This document shows, piece by piece, positions 56,217 through 64,000 of a stretch of DNA of 64,000 nucleotides. This DNA is from Oceanisphaera pacifica. GTDB taxonomy: Bacteria; Pseudomonadota; Gammaproteobacteria; Enterobacterales; Aeromonadaceae. The number at the start of each line of letters is the position of its first letter. Position 1 is the first letter of the stretch. Both the position numbers and the translations under genes were made by a program. The notes below the pieces were generated by a model. That model did not search any database, was not told the DNA's origin, and saw nothing but the letters and a program-made list of their open reading frames with translations. The DNA lies in contig NZ_JAGDFX010000013.1 of the NCBI RefSeq assembly GCF_017498065.1, forward strand, positions 37,777 to 101,776, written 5' to 3'.

Positions 56217-57338
56217 ATGAAGTTGCTAGCCGATGAGAATATGCCTTATGTGCAAACCTTATTTGGCGATTGGGCAGAGGTTACTACCTGTGCAGGCCGA
56301 GACATCACCCCCGAGCAGTTAAAAGGAGTTGAGGTATTATTAGTTCGCTCTATTACTCAGGTGAACGAGGCGTTATTAACGAAAGCCGATAGCTTGCGCT
56401 TTGTAGGCACCGCCACCATTGGCTGTGATCACATAGATACCGAATTGCTTGCTCAGCGCAATATTACCTTTGCTAGTGCCCCAGGCTGCAATAAAGTGGC
56501 GGTAGGTGATTATGTATTAGCAGCGTTACTGACGGTTGCTGAACATAAGGGCTGGCTACTCAAAGAGAAAACCATTGCGGTTGTGGGGGTGGGCAACACA
56601 GGCTCACAAGTGGCTGAGCGCGCCCATGCACTGGGCATGGAAGTACTATTATGCGACCCTTTTAAAGCACAACAGAGTCCGACAGGTTTTGTCGAGCTTG
56701 CTCAAGCACTAACAGCAGATATTATTAGTTTTCATGTGCCTATCACGCGTGACGGTGCACACCCAACTTGGCACTTATTAGATGAAGAGGTTATTCATCA
56801 GCTGCACGGTGATCAAGTGTTGATTAATGCGTGCCGCGGTGAGGTATGGGACAATAATGCTTTATTGCTACGCCAACAAGGCGCCAACCCATTAACCCTG
56901 GTAATGGATGTTTGGGAGCATGAACCTGAGGTATTAGCGCCATTGGTTAAGCATACGCTGCTAGCAACGCCACACATTGCAGGCTATAGCCTAGAAGGTA
57001 AGGCGCGGGGCACGTTTGCGTTATATCAAGCATTAAAAACGCAATATGGCCAAGAGGTAATGAATAGTGTTGAGCAGTTATTGCCAACACCGCCAATAAC
57101 GCATATAACATGTGCCGGTGAATACGACCAAGATTTATGCACGCGTTTAGTGCGCTTAATTTACGATATTAAAGCTGATGACCGTGCATTTCGTGCTGCA
57201 CTGGGTCAACATGGTTTCTTTGATCAGTTACGTAAACAATATCCTCAGCGAAGAGAGTTAGGTTCATTAGCAGTGGAAAGCACACAAATAGACGTGCAAA
57301 ATACATTACACGGGCTGGGGTTTAGCGCCCAGCGGTAA
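56217..57338 (+). CDS. pdxB: Erythronate-4-phosphate dehydrogenase
   Basis: Oxidises 4-phosphoerythronate in pyridoxal 5'-phosphate synthesis. The 373 residues are a D-2-hydroxyacid dehydrogenase: MKLLADENMPYVQTLFGDWA, the substrate domain FVGTATIGCDHIDTELL and PGCNKVAVGDYVLAAL, the NAD loop VGVGNTGSQVAERAHALGME, and catalytic His in TPHIAGYSLEGKARGTFALY. The C-terminal PdxB dimerisation domain is present (LVRLIYDIKADDRAFRAALG). ATG at 56217 follows AAGGAGG at 9 bases; a TTG two codons upstream is less likely. The asd/usg gene that usually follows is missing. Confidence 0.97.
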   Translation: MKLLADENMPYVQTLFGDWAEVTTCAGRDITPEQLKGVEVLLVRSITQVNEALLTKADSLRFVGTATIGCDHIDTELLAQRNITFASAPGCNKVAVGDYVLAALLTVAEHKGWLLKEKTIAVVGVGNTGSQVAERAHALGMEVLLCDPFKAQQSPTGFVELAQALTADIISFHVPITRDGAHPTWHLLDEEVIHQLHGDQVLINACRGEVWDNNALLLRQQGANPLTLVMDVWEHEPEVLAPLVKHTLLATPHIAGYSLEGKARGTFALYQALKTQYGQEVMNSVEQLLPTPPITHITCAGEYDQDLCTRLVRLIYDIKADDRAFRAALGQHGFFDQLRKQYPQRRELGSLAVESTQIDVQNTLHGLGFSAQR

Positions 57339-57515
57339 AGTTTAATGCCATATTGTTGATATAGTAATGCTTGCAGCTAACAACGCAGGCTAGGTTTCTA
57401 TTGGCTGGCGCTGTTTTTTTCTATACTGCTTAACTATATGGCAAGCATGAATATAAGCCGTGTTATAGGTCGGTACAGCAGCTCGGCACAACGTCAGGAA
57501 AAGGATATAAAAAAC

Positions 57516-59726
57516 GTGATAAAACGACTCAGACCCTATCTTGGTGTTGGTTTGGCTTTATGGCTAGGTTGTGCGGGTATAGCTGCCGCGCAGGATGATT
57601 TTTATATTGAACTGCGTGGCCCTGAATCGTCAGATTCAAGGCGTGTAGACTCCCCTGCACAAAATACCACGCAGGCTAGCGGGCAAAATACCCCCCAAAC
57701 TCGTCAGCCTTCATCCACAAGAACACCGGTAATAAGCCCTGGGCGTTATGGGCCCATTCGTAGCACAGATACCTTGTGGGCGATTGCGGCACGTAACACC
57801 ACTGCACCCACCACAGTGCAACAGACCATGGTGGCGTTATACCACCTTAATTCTCAGGCCTTTGTACGTGGTAATATCAACCACTTACAACGCGGCGCTC
57901 AATTACGTTTGCCCACCCAAACCCAAGCGACACAGCGCACTGCAGAGGAAGCTGAAAGAGAGTTTCGCCAGTTAAGTCGCCAAGGGGCGCGTCAGGTGTC
58001 TCGTGCTGCTACTCCTAAGCCTGCTACTCCTAAGCCTGCGGCTCCAATCGCGCCTCCTGCAGAGCCCAGTGCTGAGCCAGCCACTGATGAACCCGCTCAG
58101 CCGGCTGAAAAAGTCACCCCGCCTGCGCCTCGCCCTCAAGAGACGACAGTTGTTGAGCCTCCCAAACCAGCTGCTAAACCGGTTACCCCGTCTGCTCCCA
58201 TGGCAGCCACGCCACCTGAGGTGAGCAATCAGGGCTTAAGTGAGCCTAAGGCCGCGCCAGATACGCCCAAAGCCCCACCTAGCACACCAGAGCAAGCAGA
58301 AAATGCGGCACAGAACAGGTTACAGCTGCAATTAATGGATGAGCTGCGTGAGCAGGTATCTATGTCAAATGAGCAGTTAACTGAGCTTGCTAATAATAAT
58401 CAAGCATTGCGCCAGCGATTGACGCAGTTGACGGCTGAGGTTGAAGCATTAAAAAATACACGCAGCACCTCTAATAGCGCTGATGCAACTGTGCCAGGAA
58501 GCGCAAAAGAGTCTAAAGAAGGGTGGCTAAGTGATTTGCTCAGTAACCCCATTAACTTGGCATTAATCTTAATATTGCCAGCCCTGTTATTGATGGCGCT
58601 CTTTACGTTATGGTGGCGTAAAAGAGAGCGTAAAGACTTGGCTGAACAAGAACAAGAGTTATCAGAATCTAGCGCCATGCTGGAAGAAGAAACTAATGAC
58701 TTTGATGACTTGTTTGGTACAGAGGATGATGTTGACCCCATGTTAGCGGACATGTCTGATGAGCTTGAATTAGAGCCCGAAGACGAGTCTGAACCTGGCG
58801 TAGATGAAGATGCGTTTGCCCGTTTCTTAGAAGAACAGCAACTGCAAGAAGAGCAAGAAAATCAGCCAACATCAGGCGAAACAGCCCCCGTATTTGCAGA
58901 TACCGAAAAAGATAGCGCTGATCTCGATCTTGGTGAAGATGCATTATTTGATGATGAAGCCTTATCGCAAGATGATCAGGGTGAGCGTATGTCAAATGAT
59001 GACTTGGACGATTTATTTGGCGAGCCGCAAGCAGAGCAAGCGGCAGAGAGCCTTGTGTCAGACACTAATAATGATGATGAAGTTAATCTGGATGACGCAA
59101 ATCTTGATGATGAAACTAGTGCAGGTGCGCTGAATAATAACACGCAAGATCAAGAAGACGCGGTTGTTTCCTCGGCAACAGCAGAATCTAGTGCGACACA
59201 GGCGAGCACCGAATCACTATCTAATGAGCCAGCAACAGACAACGCCGAGCGCGATAATGACATAAACCGTAATACCGACACGGCCGAAACGCTGGCCGAT
59301 AGTCTGTTTGCCGATGGGGCTCCTGCTGCTGCATTGGATGAGAGTGAAGCGCTTGCCAGCAGTGTGACCGATACCTCTGCTGTTGATGAGTTATTGGCTG
59401 ATGAGACAAATGTTGAAGACGACTATGTATCTGTGGATCAACTGATGGCTGAGGCGGAGGCTGCAGACGGAGTAACCGCAGAAAGAGAGCGTAAACTCGA
59501 CCTAGAGCTAGATGATTACGCTGATGTTATTGGTCAAGCAGATGACGTTGATATTGATGCCGATGAAGGCGGGATTGGTGCCCAGCTTGACTTAGCTCGC
59601 GCTTATATCGAGATAGACGATATAGACAGTGCTCGCGATTTACTTAATGAAGCGCTTGAACAAGGTAATAAAGCTCAGCAGCGTGATGCGAGTAAACTAT
59701 TACAGCGGCTTGATAAACGGGGTTAA
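57516..59726 (+). CDS. fimV: FimV/HubP-like motility and polarity protein
   Basis: A large acidic inner-membrane protein of about 736 residues in the FimV/HubP family, which organises the cell pole, type IV pili or chemotaxis complexes. In order: signal peptide (KRLRPYLGVGLALWLG, cleavage after AAA), LysM-type peptidoglycan-binding domain (RYGPIRSTDTLWAIAARNT to RGAQLRLPT), Pro-rich linker with TPKPATPKPA repeats, a coiled coil (about 330-370), one transmembrane helix (ALILILPALLLMALFTLWW), a long Asp/Glu-rich region, and the conserved C-terminal domain GAQLDLARAYIEIDDIDSAR with a TPR. GTG at 57516 is preferred over the upstream ATG 57438 because AAGGA precedes it and the signal peptide then begins correctly. 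Confidence 0.9.
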   Translation: MIKRLRPYLGVGLALWLGCAGIAAAQDDFYIELRGPESSDSRRVDSPAQNTTQASGQNTPQTRQPSSTRTPVISPGRYGPIRSTDTLWAIAARNTTAPTTVQQTMVALYHLNSQAFVRGNINHLQRGAQLRLPTQTQATQRTAEEAEREFRQLSRQGARQVSRAATPKPATPKPAAPIAPPAEPSAEPATDEPAQPAEKVTPPAPRPQETTVVEPPKPAAKPVTPSAPMAATPPEVSNQGLSEPKAAPDTPKAPPSTPEQAENAAQNRLQLQLMDELREQVSMSNEQLTELANNNQALRQRLTQLTAEVEALKNTRSTSNSADATVPGSAKESKEGWLSDLLSNPINLALILILPALLLMALFTLWWRKRERKDLAEQEQELSESSAMLEEETNDFDDLFGTEDDVDPMLADMSDELELEPEDESEPGVDEDAFARFLEEQQLQEEQENQPTSGETAPVFADTEKDSADLDLGEDALFDDEALSQDDQGERMSNDDLDDLFGEPQAEQAAESLVSDTNNDDEVNLDDANLDDETSAGALNNNTQDQEDAVVSSATAESSATQASTESLSNEPATDNAERDNDINRNTDTAETLADSLFADGAPAAALDESEALASSVTDTSAVDELLADETNVEDDYVSVDQLMAEAEAADGVTAERERKLDLELDDYADVIGQADDVDIDADEGGIGAQLDLARAYIEIDDIDSARDLLNEALEQGNKAQQRDASKLLQRLDKRG

Positions 59727-59769
59727 CTTGTCCTGAGTGATACGTTGAGATCAACACATTACCTTAACG

Positions 59770-59800
59770 CCGGCCTCATTATGAGGCCGGTTCTTTAATT
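59770..59800 (+). terminator. Terminator of fimV
   Basis: Stem CCGGCCTC / GAGGCCGG with an ATTAT loop, followed by TTCTTTAATTT. Confidence 0.8.
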
Positions 59801-59853
59801 TAGTGCGGTAACGAGTATAATTGCCGTCTTTATTCGCCCCGTGGAATTAATTT

Positions 59854-60666
59854 ATGCGCATTGCTCTTGGCATCGAGTATGACGGCAGTCAGTATTATGG
59901 CTGGCAACGGCAACGAGAAGTGCCCAGCGTACAAGCTGAGATAGAAAAAGCCGTATCACATATTGCCAATCAATCAATTACGGTACAGTGTGCAGGGCGC
60001 ACCGATGCCGGTGTGCATGGCACCGGTCAAGTTGTGCACTTTGACACAGACGCGGTTCGCAAGCTCAGTGCGTGGACGCTAGGCATGAATGCCAATTTAC
60101 CCAGCGATATTGCTATTCGTTGGGCCAAGCAGACCAGCGATGATTTTCATGCGCGCTTTAGTGCCACGGCTCGACGCTATCGCTACATTATATTTAATCA
60201 TAAAATGCGCCCGGCGATTAATGCCAGTGGTGTGAGTCATTATGTTGGCGAGCTTGATGCAGAAAAAATGCACCAAGCAGGGCAATGCTTATTAGGGGAT
60301 AATGACTTTACCTCATTTCGAGCTATGCAATGTCAGTCTCATAGCCCCCATCGCCATATTTTACATTTAAATGTAGAGCGCTATGGTCACTATGTGGTGT
60401 TAGACATAAAAGCGAATGCCTTTGTGCATCATATGGTGCGCAACATTGCCGGTAGCTTAATTAAAGTGGGGCTTGGCGAAGAAAGCATAGGTTGGGTAAA
60501 AGAGGTACTTGCCGCTCGCGATCGTCGAGTGGCGGGCCCTACGGCCAAGGCCGGCGGTTTATATTTAGTGACCGTCGATTATCCTGACTCTTTTGGTTTG
60601 CCTACTACTATTCCGGGCCCGTTGTGGCTGCCTGATAATTTACGTGGCACGCATGACGAGAGTTAA
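59854..60666 (+). CDS. truA: tRNA pseudouridine(38-40) synthase
   Basis: Isomerises uridines 38-40 of the tRNA anticodon stem-loop. The 270 residues carry the catalytic Asp in [20 protein letters not shown], with [20 protein letters not shown] at the start, [20 protein letters not shown] and [18 protein letters not shown]. Length equals E. coli TruA (270). It stands in the conserved pdxB-fimV-truA-accD-folC-dedD string. GTGGAA upstream is a modest ribosome binding site. Confidence 0.97.
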   Translation: MRIALGIEYDGSQYYGWQRQREVPSVQAEIEKAVSHIANQSITVQCAGRTDAGVHGTGQVVHFDTDAVRKLSAWTLGMNANLPSDIAIRWAKQTSDDFHARFSATARRYRYIIFNHKMRPAINASGVSHYVGELDAEKMHQAGQCLLGDNDFTSFRAMQCQSHSPHRHILHLNVERYGHYVVLDIKANAFVHHMVRNIAGSLIKVGLGEESIGWVKEVLAARDRRVAGPTAKAGGLYLVTVDYPDSFGLPTTIPGPLWLPDNLRGTHDES

Positions 60667-60859
60667 CCCATAATTTTTATCAACGAATAGGCTGAACTAT
60701 GCTTTAATGCTCGTCATATTGTCGAACAAGATGATCAAAGCGTAGCCCAATAGGCTGTACTCAGATCAATATGGCAGTCAGTTTGTTTTCGATGCAATCA
60801 TTTTGCGAAACCCGCAGCATATCAGCTGCAACAACGATGCAATTACGCTAAGGATTTCC

Positions 60860-61780
60860 ATGAGCTGGTTAGAGAAAATTCTTCCTAAAAATAAGAATAT
60901 CGGTGTTCGTCGTCACAGCATTCCTGAGGGCGTATGGAGTAAATGTACCAGTTGTGAACAGGTATTGTACCGTGCCGAGTTAGACCGTAATTTAGATGTG
61001 TGCCCCAAATGTGATCATCATATGCGAGTAGGAGCACGGTTACGCTTAGATAAGTTTCTTGATAAAGACAATCGTGTTGAGCTGGGTGCTGAATTAGAGC
61101 CACAAGATGTGTTGAAGTTTAGAGACTCTAAAAAGTATAAAGATCGCTTAAATGCGGCACAAAAAACCAGCAACGAAAAAGACGCCATTGTTTCAATGAC
61201 AGGTACTCTTAAAGGGATCCCTGTAGCGGTATGCGCTTTTGAGTTCTCTTTTATGGGCGGCTCTATGGCCTCTGTAGTTGGCGCACGTTTTATTGAAGCC
61301 GTTAACGTCTGTATTGAAGAAAACCGTGCCTTAATTTGTTTTTCTGCGTCTGGTGGTGCTCGCATGCAAGAGGCATTGTTCTCGCTTATGCAAATGGCCA
61401 AAACCAGTGCTGCGTTAAACCGCTTATCTGAAGCAGGCTTACCCTACATTTCGGTATTAACCGATCCGACTATGGGTGGCGTATCTGCCAGTTTAGCCAT
61501 GTTAGGTGATGTGAACGTGGGTGAGCCTAAAGCGCTCATTGGTTTTGCGGGGCCACGTGTTATTGAACAAACTGTACGTGAAAAGCTGCCAGAAGGGTTT
61601 CAGCGCAGTGAGTTTTTGCTTGAGCACGGTGCCATCGATATGATTATCGATCGCCGCGATATGCGCGACAAACTAGCCGGTGTTATCGGTAAGTTGATGA
61701 ACATAGATGAAGTGATCACCGCTAAGCCTGAGCCACAAGAATCAACGCCTGAGAGCGAATCTGGTACTGCTGCTGAGTAA
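60860..61780 (+). CDS. accD: Acetyl-CoA carboxylase carboxyltransferase beta subunit
   Basis: Part of the AccA2-AccD2 carboxyltransferase that makes malonyl-CoA, the committed step of fatty-acid synthesis. The 306 residues have the N-terminal C4 zinc finger ([16 protein letters not shown] then CPKCDHHM), the substrate core [59 protein letters not shown] and [23 protein letters not shown] at 60860 follows AAGGA; the frame opens upstream to 60803. Its stop overlaps the folC start (TAATGATG). The dedA gene that lies between truA and accD in E. coli is absent. Confidence 0.97.
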   Translation: MSWLEKILPKNKNIGVRRHSIPEGVWSKCTSCEQVLYRAELDRNLDVCPKCDHHMRVGARLRLDKFLDKDNRVELGAELEPQDVLKFRDSKKYKDRLNAAQKTSNEKDAIVSMTGTLKGIPVAVCAFEFSFMGGSMASVVGARFIEAVNVCIEENRALICFSASGGARMQEALFSLMQMAKTSAALNRLSEAGLPYISVLTDPTMGGVSASLAMLGDVNVGEPKALIGFAGPRVIEQTVREKLPEGFQRSEFLLEHGAIDMIIDRRDMRDKLAGVIGKLMNIDEVITAKPEPQESTPESESGTAAE

Positions 61781-63060
61781 TGATGAGTAATCTCGATCCT
61801 CAACAGCGTTCATTAGCCGACTGGTTAATCGTGCTAGAAAACTTAAATATGGCACATATTGAGCTGGGCTTATCGCGTATGACCACAGTCGCTGAGCGTC
61901 TCGGTTTACTTAGTTTGCCCAGTTATGTGATTATTGTGGGAGGCACTAATGGCAAAGGCACTACCTGTGCTTTGCTTGAATCATTATTGCGTGCCGGTGG
62001 CCAAAGTGTAGGTGTGTATTCCTCTCCGCATTTGGTGGATTACCGTGAACGGGTTCGCATTAATGGGGAGAGTCCGGTTGCGGAAGACTTTTGTGCCGCT
62101 TTTTCCGCTGTTGAGTTGGCGCGAACACAAGGTGATCAGCCTGATGTCGCCTTAACTTATTTTGAGTTTACGACCTTGGCCGCGTTATGGCTGTTTCGTG
62201 CCGCCGCCCCTGATGTGGTCTTACTTGAGGTTGGTTTAGGGGGGCGATTAGATGCCACCAATGTGGTGGCGTCAGATCAAAGCATAGTAACCACCATAGC
62301 GCTTGATCATACCGACTGGTTAGGCTCAGACAGAGACAGTGTCGGCTTTGAAAAAGCCGGTATTTTTCGCCACGCTAAACCCGCCGTGTGTGGTGATCCT
62401 CATCCGCCAGCACGCTTATTGGCTTATGCTGAACAACTTGGTACGCCCTTATATTGTACTGGGCGCGACTATGTATGGCAGCAGGCTGAGGCGTCTTTAG
62501 AAGATAGTCCACATTGGTCGTTTAGCGGATTTGGCCTCCAGCTCGATTGTTTACCGCAGCCCTCGCTACCGGTAATGAATGCAGCGACGGCATTGGCAAC
62601 GCTTGCGCTGTCGCCTTTTATGCCCAATATTCATGCCATTAAAGAAGGCTTAACGCGTGCGCAACTCACGGGGCGTTTGCAACAGCTACAACCTCAGTTA
62701 TGGGTTGACGTGGCACATAACCCCGAGTCTGCTACGTATTTAGCCAGCCGTATACCGCGCATTAAAGGCCAAGGTCGCTGTTTAGCTGTGGTAGGTATGT
62801 TGAAAGACAAAGACATACCAGCAAGCTTAGCGCCCTTACAACCTTTGATTGATGACTGGTATTTGGCCAGCTTATCCGGCCCTCGAGGTGCAACGGCTAA
62901 TGAGCTTGCTCAGTGGCAACCCGGGGACTGTTTTAACTCAGTAAGCGACGCATTGGCAGCGGCGCAAGCCAACGCCACAGAGCAGGATGTAGTGATTGCA
63001 TTTGGTTCATTTTTTACCGTGGCCGATGTGTTGGCCTGCCATACTGAGGCGCAACAATAG
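61780..63060 (+). CDS. folC: Dihydrofolate/folylpolyglutamate synthase
   Basis: Adds glutamate to dihydropteroate and folates, making dihydrofolate and polyglutamylated forms. The 426 residues form a Mur-ligase-like fold: N-terminal ATPase domain with IIVGGTNGKGTTCALLESLL (P-loop), YSSPHLVDYRERVRINGE, EVGLGGRLDATNVV and TTIALDHTDWLGSDRDSVGF, and a C-terminal domain with LTGRLQQLQPQLWVDVAHNP then VVGMLKDKDIPASLAPL. It overlaps accD by one base, which may couple translation. Confidence 0.96.
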   Translation: MMSNLDPQQRSLADWLIVLENLNMAHIELGLSRMTTVAERLGLLSLPSYVIIVGGTNGKGTTCALLESLLRAGGQSVGVYSSPHLVDYRERVRINGESPVAEDFCAAFSAVELARTQGDQPDVALTYFEFTTLAALWLFRAAAPDVVLLEVGLGGRLDATNVVASDQSIVTTIALDHTDWLGSDRDSVGFEKAGIFRHAKPAVCGDPHPPARLLAYAEQLGTPLYCTGRDYVWQQAEASLEDSPHWSFSGFGLQLDCLPQPSLPVMNAATALATLALSPFMPNIHAIKEGLTRAQLTGRLQQLQPQLWVDVAHNPESATYLASRIPRIKGQGRCLAVVGMLKDKDIPASLAPLQPLIDDWYLASLSGPRGATANELAQWQPGDCFNSVSDALAAAQANATEQDVVIAFGSFFTVADVLACHTEAQQ

Positions 63061-63127
63061 CCATCAGTTTAACGGCAGCTAAATCTTATCGGTAAATAAT
63101 ATGACAGGTAATAAATAGGAGAGCACT

Positions 63128-63748
63128 TTGGCGACACAGTTTCAGCATCGATTAGTAGGTACTGTCATTTTGGTGGCGCTGGGCGTTATCTTTTTGCCTG
63201 ATGTATTAAACGGTAAGCAACAGCGACCACCCGATGAGGCGGTGACTATACCTCTGCGCCCCAATCTTGAGCCTGTCCGTCCTGTGGCGAAGGCGCCTGC
63301 TGCTTCAGCGCAAGACCAAGCTGTTGCTCAGGCAACCGAAGAGCCGCAGTCATGGAGTATAGAGCAGGCTAAAGAAGCACCGCCAGTGGCCCCTACAGCG
63401 GCTGCGCCTAAAACAGAACCCAAACCGGCAGCAAAGCCGAAGCCGGCTCCGAAACCTGTGCCTAATACGGTAGCCAAAGTTGCACCGGTTAAACCGGTGG
63501 CACCTGCGACAACACAAGCGGGCGATCATATTGTGCAGCTAGGCGCATTTCGCAATGCCGCTAACGTGAATGCATTAGTAAAAAAATTGCAGGCTGCAGG
63601 TTATTCTGTCCATACTACCCCAGCCGTACCACGTGAAGGTGACATTAATCGCGTGTGGATAGGGCCAGACAATAAAGCTCGGTTAGAGAGACAGCTAGGT
63701 GCATTAGAGCAATTAACGGGTTTAAAAGGCAGTGTAAGACCTAAATAG
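63128..63748 (+). CDS. dedD: SPOR-domain cell-division protein DedD
   Basis: A 206-residue bitopic inner-membrane protein that gathers at the septal ring through peptidoglycan binding. It begins TQFQHRLVGTVILVALGVIF (membrane anchor, about residues 9-26), has a Pro/Ala/Lys-rich periplasmic linker (TEPKPAAKPKPAPKPVPNT) and ends in a SPOR domain (about 130-206, HIVQLGAFRNAANVNALVKK and VWIGPDNKARLERQLGAL). The start is TTG at 63128 with AGGAGA upstream. It follows folC, as in E. coli, and ends in a strong hairpin. Confidence 0.95.
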   Translation: MATQFQHRLVGTVILVALGVIFLPDVLNGKQQRPPDEAVTIPLRPNLEPVRPVAKAPAASAQDQAVAQATEEPQSWSIEQAKEAPPVAPTAAAPKTEPKPAAKPKPAPKPVPNTVAKVAPVKPVAPATTQAGDHIVQLGAFRNAANVNALVKKLQAAGYSVHTTPAVPREGDINRVWIGPDNKARLERQLGALEQLTGLKGSVRPK

Positions 63749-63799
63749 TTGCAGCGCCCAGCGCTTTAAGTTGTAGGTCGTACGTTATATGCGGTAAGA

Positions 63800-63835
63800 A
63801 CTAAAACACCGGATCTATTGATCCGGTGTTTTAGT
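63800..63835. terminator. Terminator after dedD
   Basis: Perfect 16-bp stem ACTAAAACACCGGATC / GATCCGGTGTTTTAGT with a TATT loop. A/T-rich arms allow function on both strands. Confidence 0.85.
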
Positions 63836-63889
63836 TTGTATTCAGCGTTATTTTTTATTTTTAACGTATACTAATACCATTCTGTAAAA

Positions 63890-64000
63890 TTAACTGGTCA
63901 GATTTATCCACTCTCTGGAGCACATTTGTGTCACGCGTTCGGCACTTTCAATAAAGGTGTTCCAGGCCTCGCAGACGCTGCTCATGATGTCTTCATAATT
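63890..64000 (-). CDS. IS630-like transposase, 3' end only (partial)
   Basis: The last 36 codons of a gene entering from beyond the right edge on the minus strand. The peptide includes NYEDIMSSVCEAWNTFIESA and ends with ERVTQMCSREWINLTS before TAA. The pattern D-I-x5-CEAWN-x5-20-R-x-W is that of IS630-family (Tc1/mariner-like) transposase C-termini. The 5' part, catalytic DDE residues and the far element end are outside the window. The near element end should lie just left of 63890, but inverted repeats could not be identified. Confidence 0.75.
   Translation of the reverse strand, partial: NYEDIMSSVCEAWNTFIESAERVTQMCSREWINLTS

Noticed and set aside
57438..57515. Upstream ATG start for fimV
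   Set aside because: It would place 26 hydrophilic residues before the signal peptide and has no ribosome binding site; GTG at 57516 is better supported.

Overview
This window is chromosomal DNA from a gammaproteobacterium, almost entirely core genome. Gene content and order (cmk-rpsA-ihfB-lapA-lapB-pyrF, htpG-adk, sppA-ansA, pdxB-fimV-truA-accD-folC-dedD, yccS-tusE-yccA, hexR-pykA) are those of the Enterobacterales/Vibrionales/Aeromonadales branch. A PsrA-type regulator beside fadE and a three-domain fructose PTS protein make a marine Aeromonadales member (Oceanisphaera/Oceanimonas-like) my best guess. That placement is inference from protein recall, not a search.

Layout. 1-9.6 kb: repeat-rich left edge, lytic transglycosylase, acetyltransferase, secreted nucleotidase, divergent moeA/folE, a selenoprotein-W-like protein, speA and the small ybaM. 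9.6-10.3 kb: a non-coding stretch with two long palindromes. 10.3-17.7 kb: psrA-fadE, pykA, hexR, sodB, grxD, tusE. 17.7-22.6 kb: yccS, yccA, tRNA-Ser(UGA), a pseudouridine synthase and an SDR oxidoreductase. 22.7-28.4 kb: the fruBKA operon with 1-base stop/start overlaps. 28.4-34.5 kb: ribA, then the cmk to pyrF cluster. 34.8-37.8 kb: a DUF3820 gene, an H-NS-like gene and a lysine riboswitch in front of an NhaC-family transporter. 37.8-46.0 kb: an EAL/HDOD protein, fadL, putP and fadIJ. 46.2-52.3 kb: htpG with a sigma-32 promoter, adk, ansA, sppA. 52.4-63.8 kb: fadH, ydjA, pgpB, pdxB, fimV, truA, accD, folC, dedD. The last 111 bases are the 3' end of an IS630-like transposase gene.

How the genes work together. 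The strongest theme is fatty-acid degradation: fadL (uptake), fadE, fadI, fadJ and fadH are all here with a PsrA-like regulator. AAAC-N4-GTTT sites lie upstream of psrA, fadH and fadL (a double site), while fadIJ has a FadR-type GGTCAGACC site, so two regulators may divide the pathway. Other blocks are fructose uptake and phosphorylation feeding glycolysis (fruBKA, pykA, hexR), amino-acid-linked functions (lysine-riboswitch transporter, putP, ansA, speA) and envelope maintenance (transglycosylase, LapAB, PgpB, FimV, DedD).

No phage, CRISPR array, defence island or clearly unknown multigene system is visible. The less ordinary material is non-coding: inverted-repeat elements, a dispersed AGCTGACAGC-type repeat, a CCCTAAT tandem array, a 34-bp direct repeat, a probable terminator in the speA leader, and a possible 19-codon membrane peptide gene next to the lysine riboswitch. 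All positions, pairings and motif matches were read by eye.
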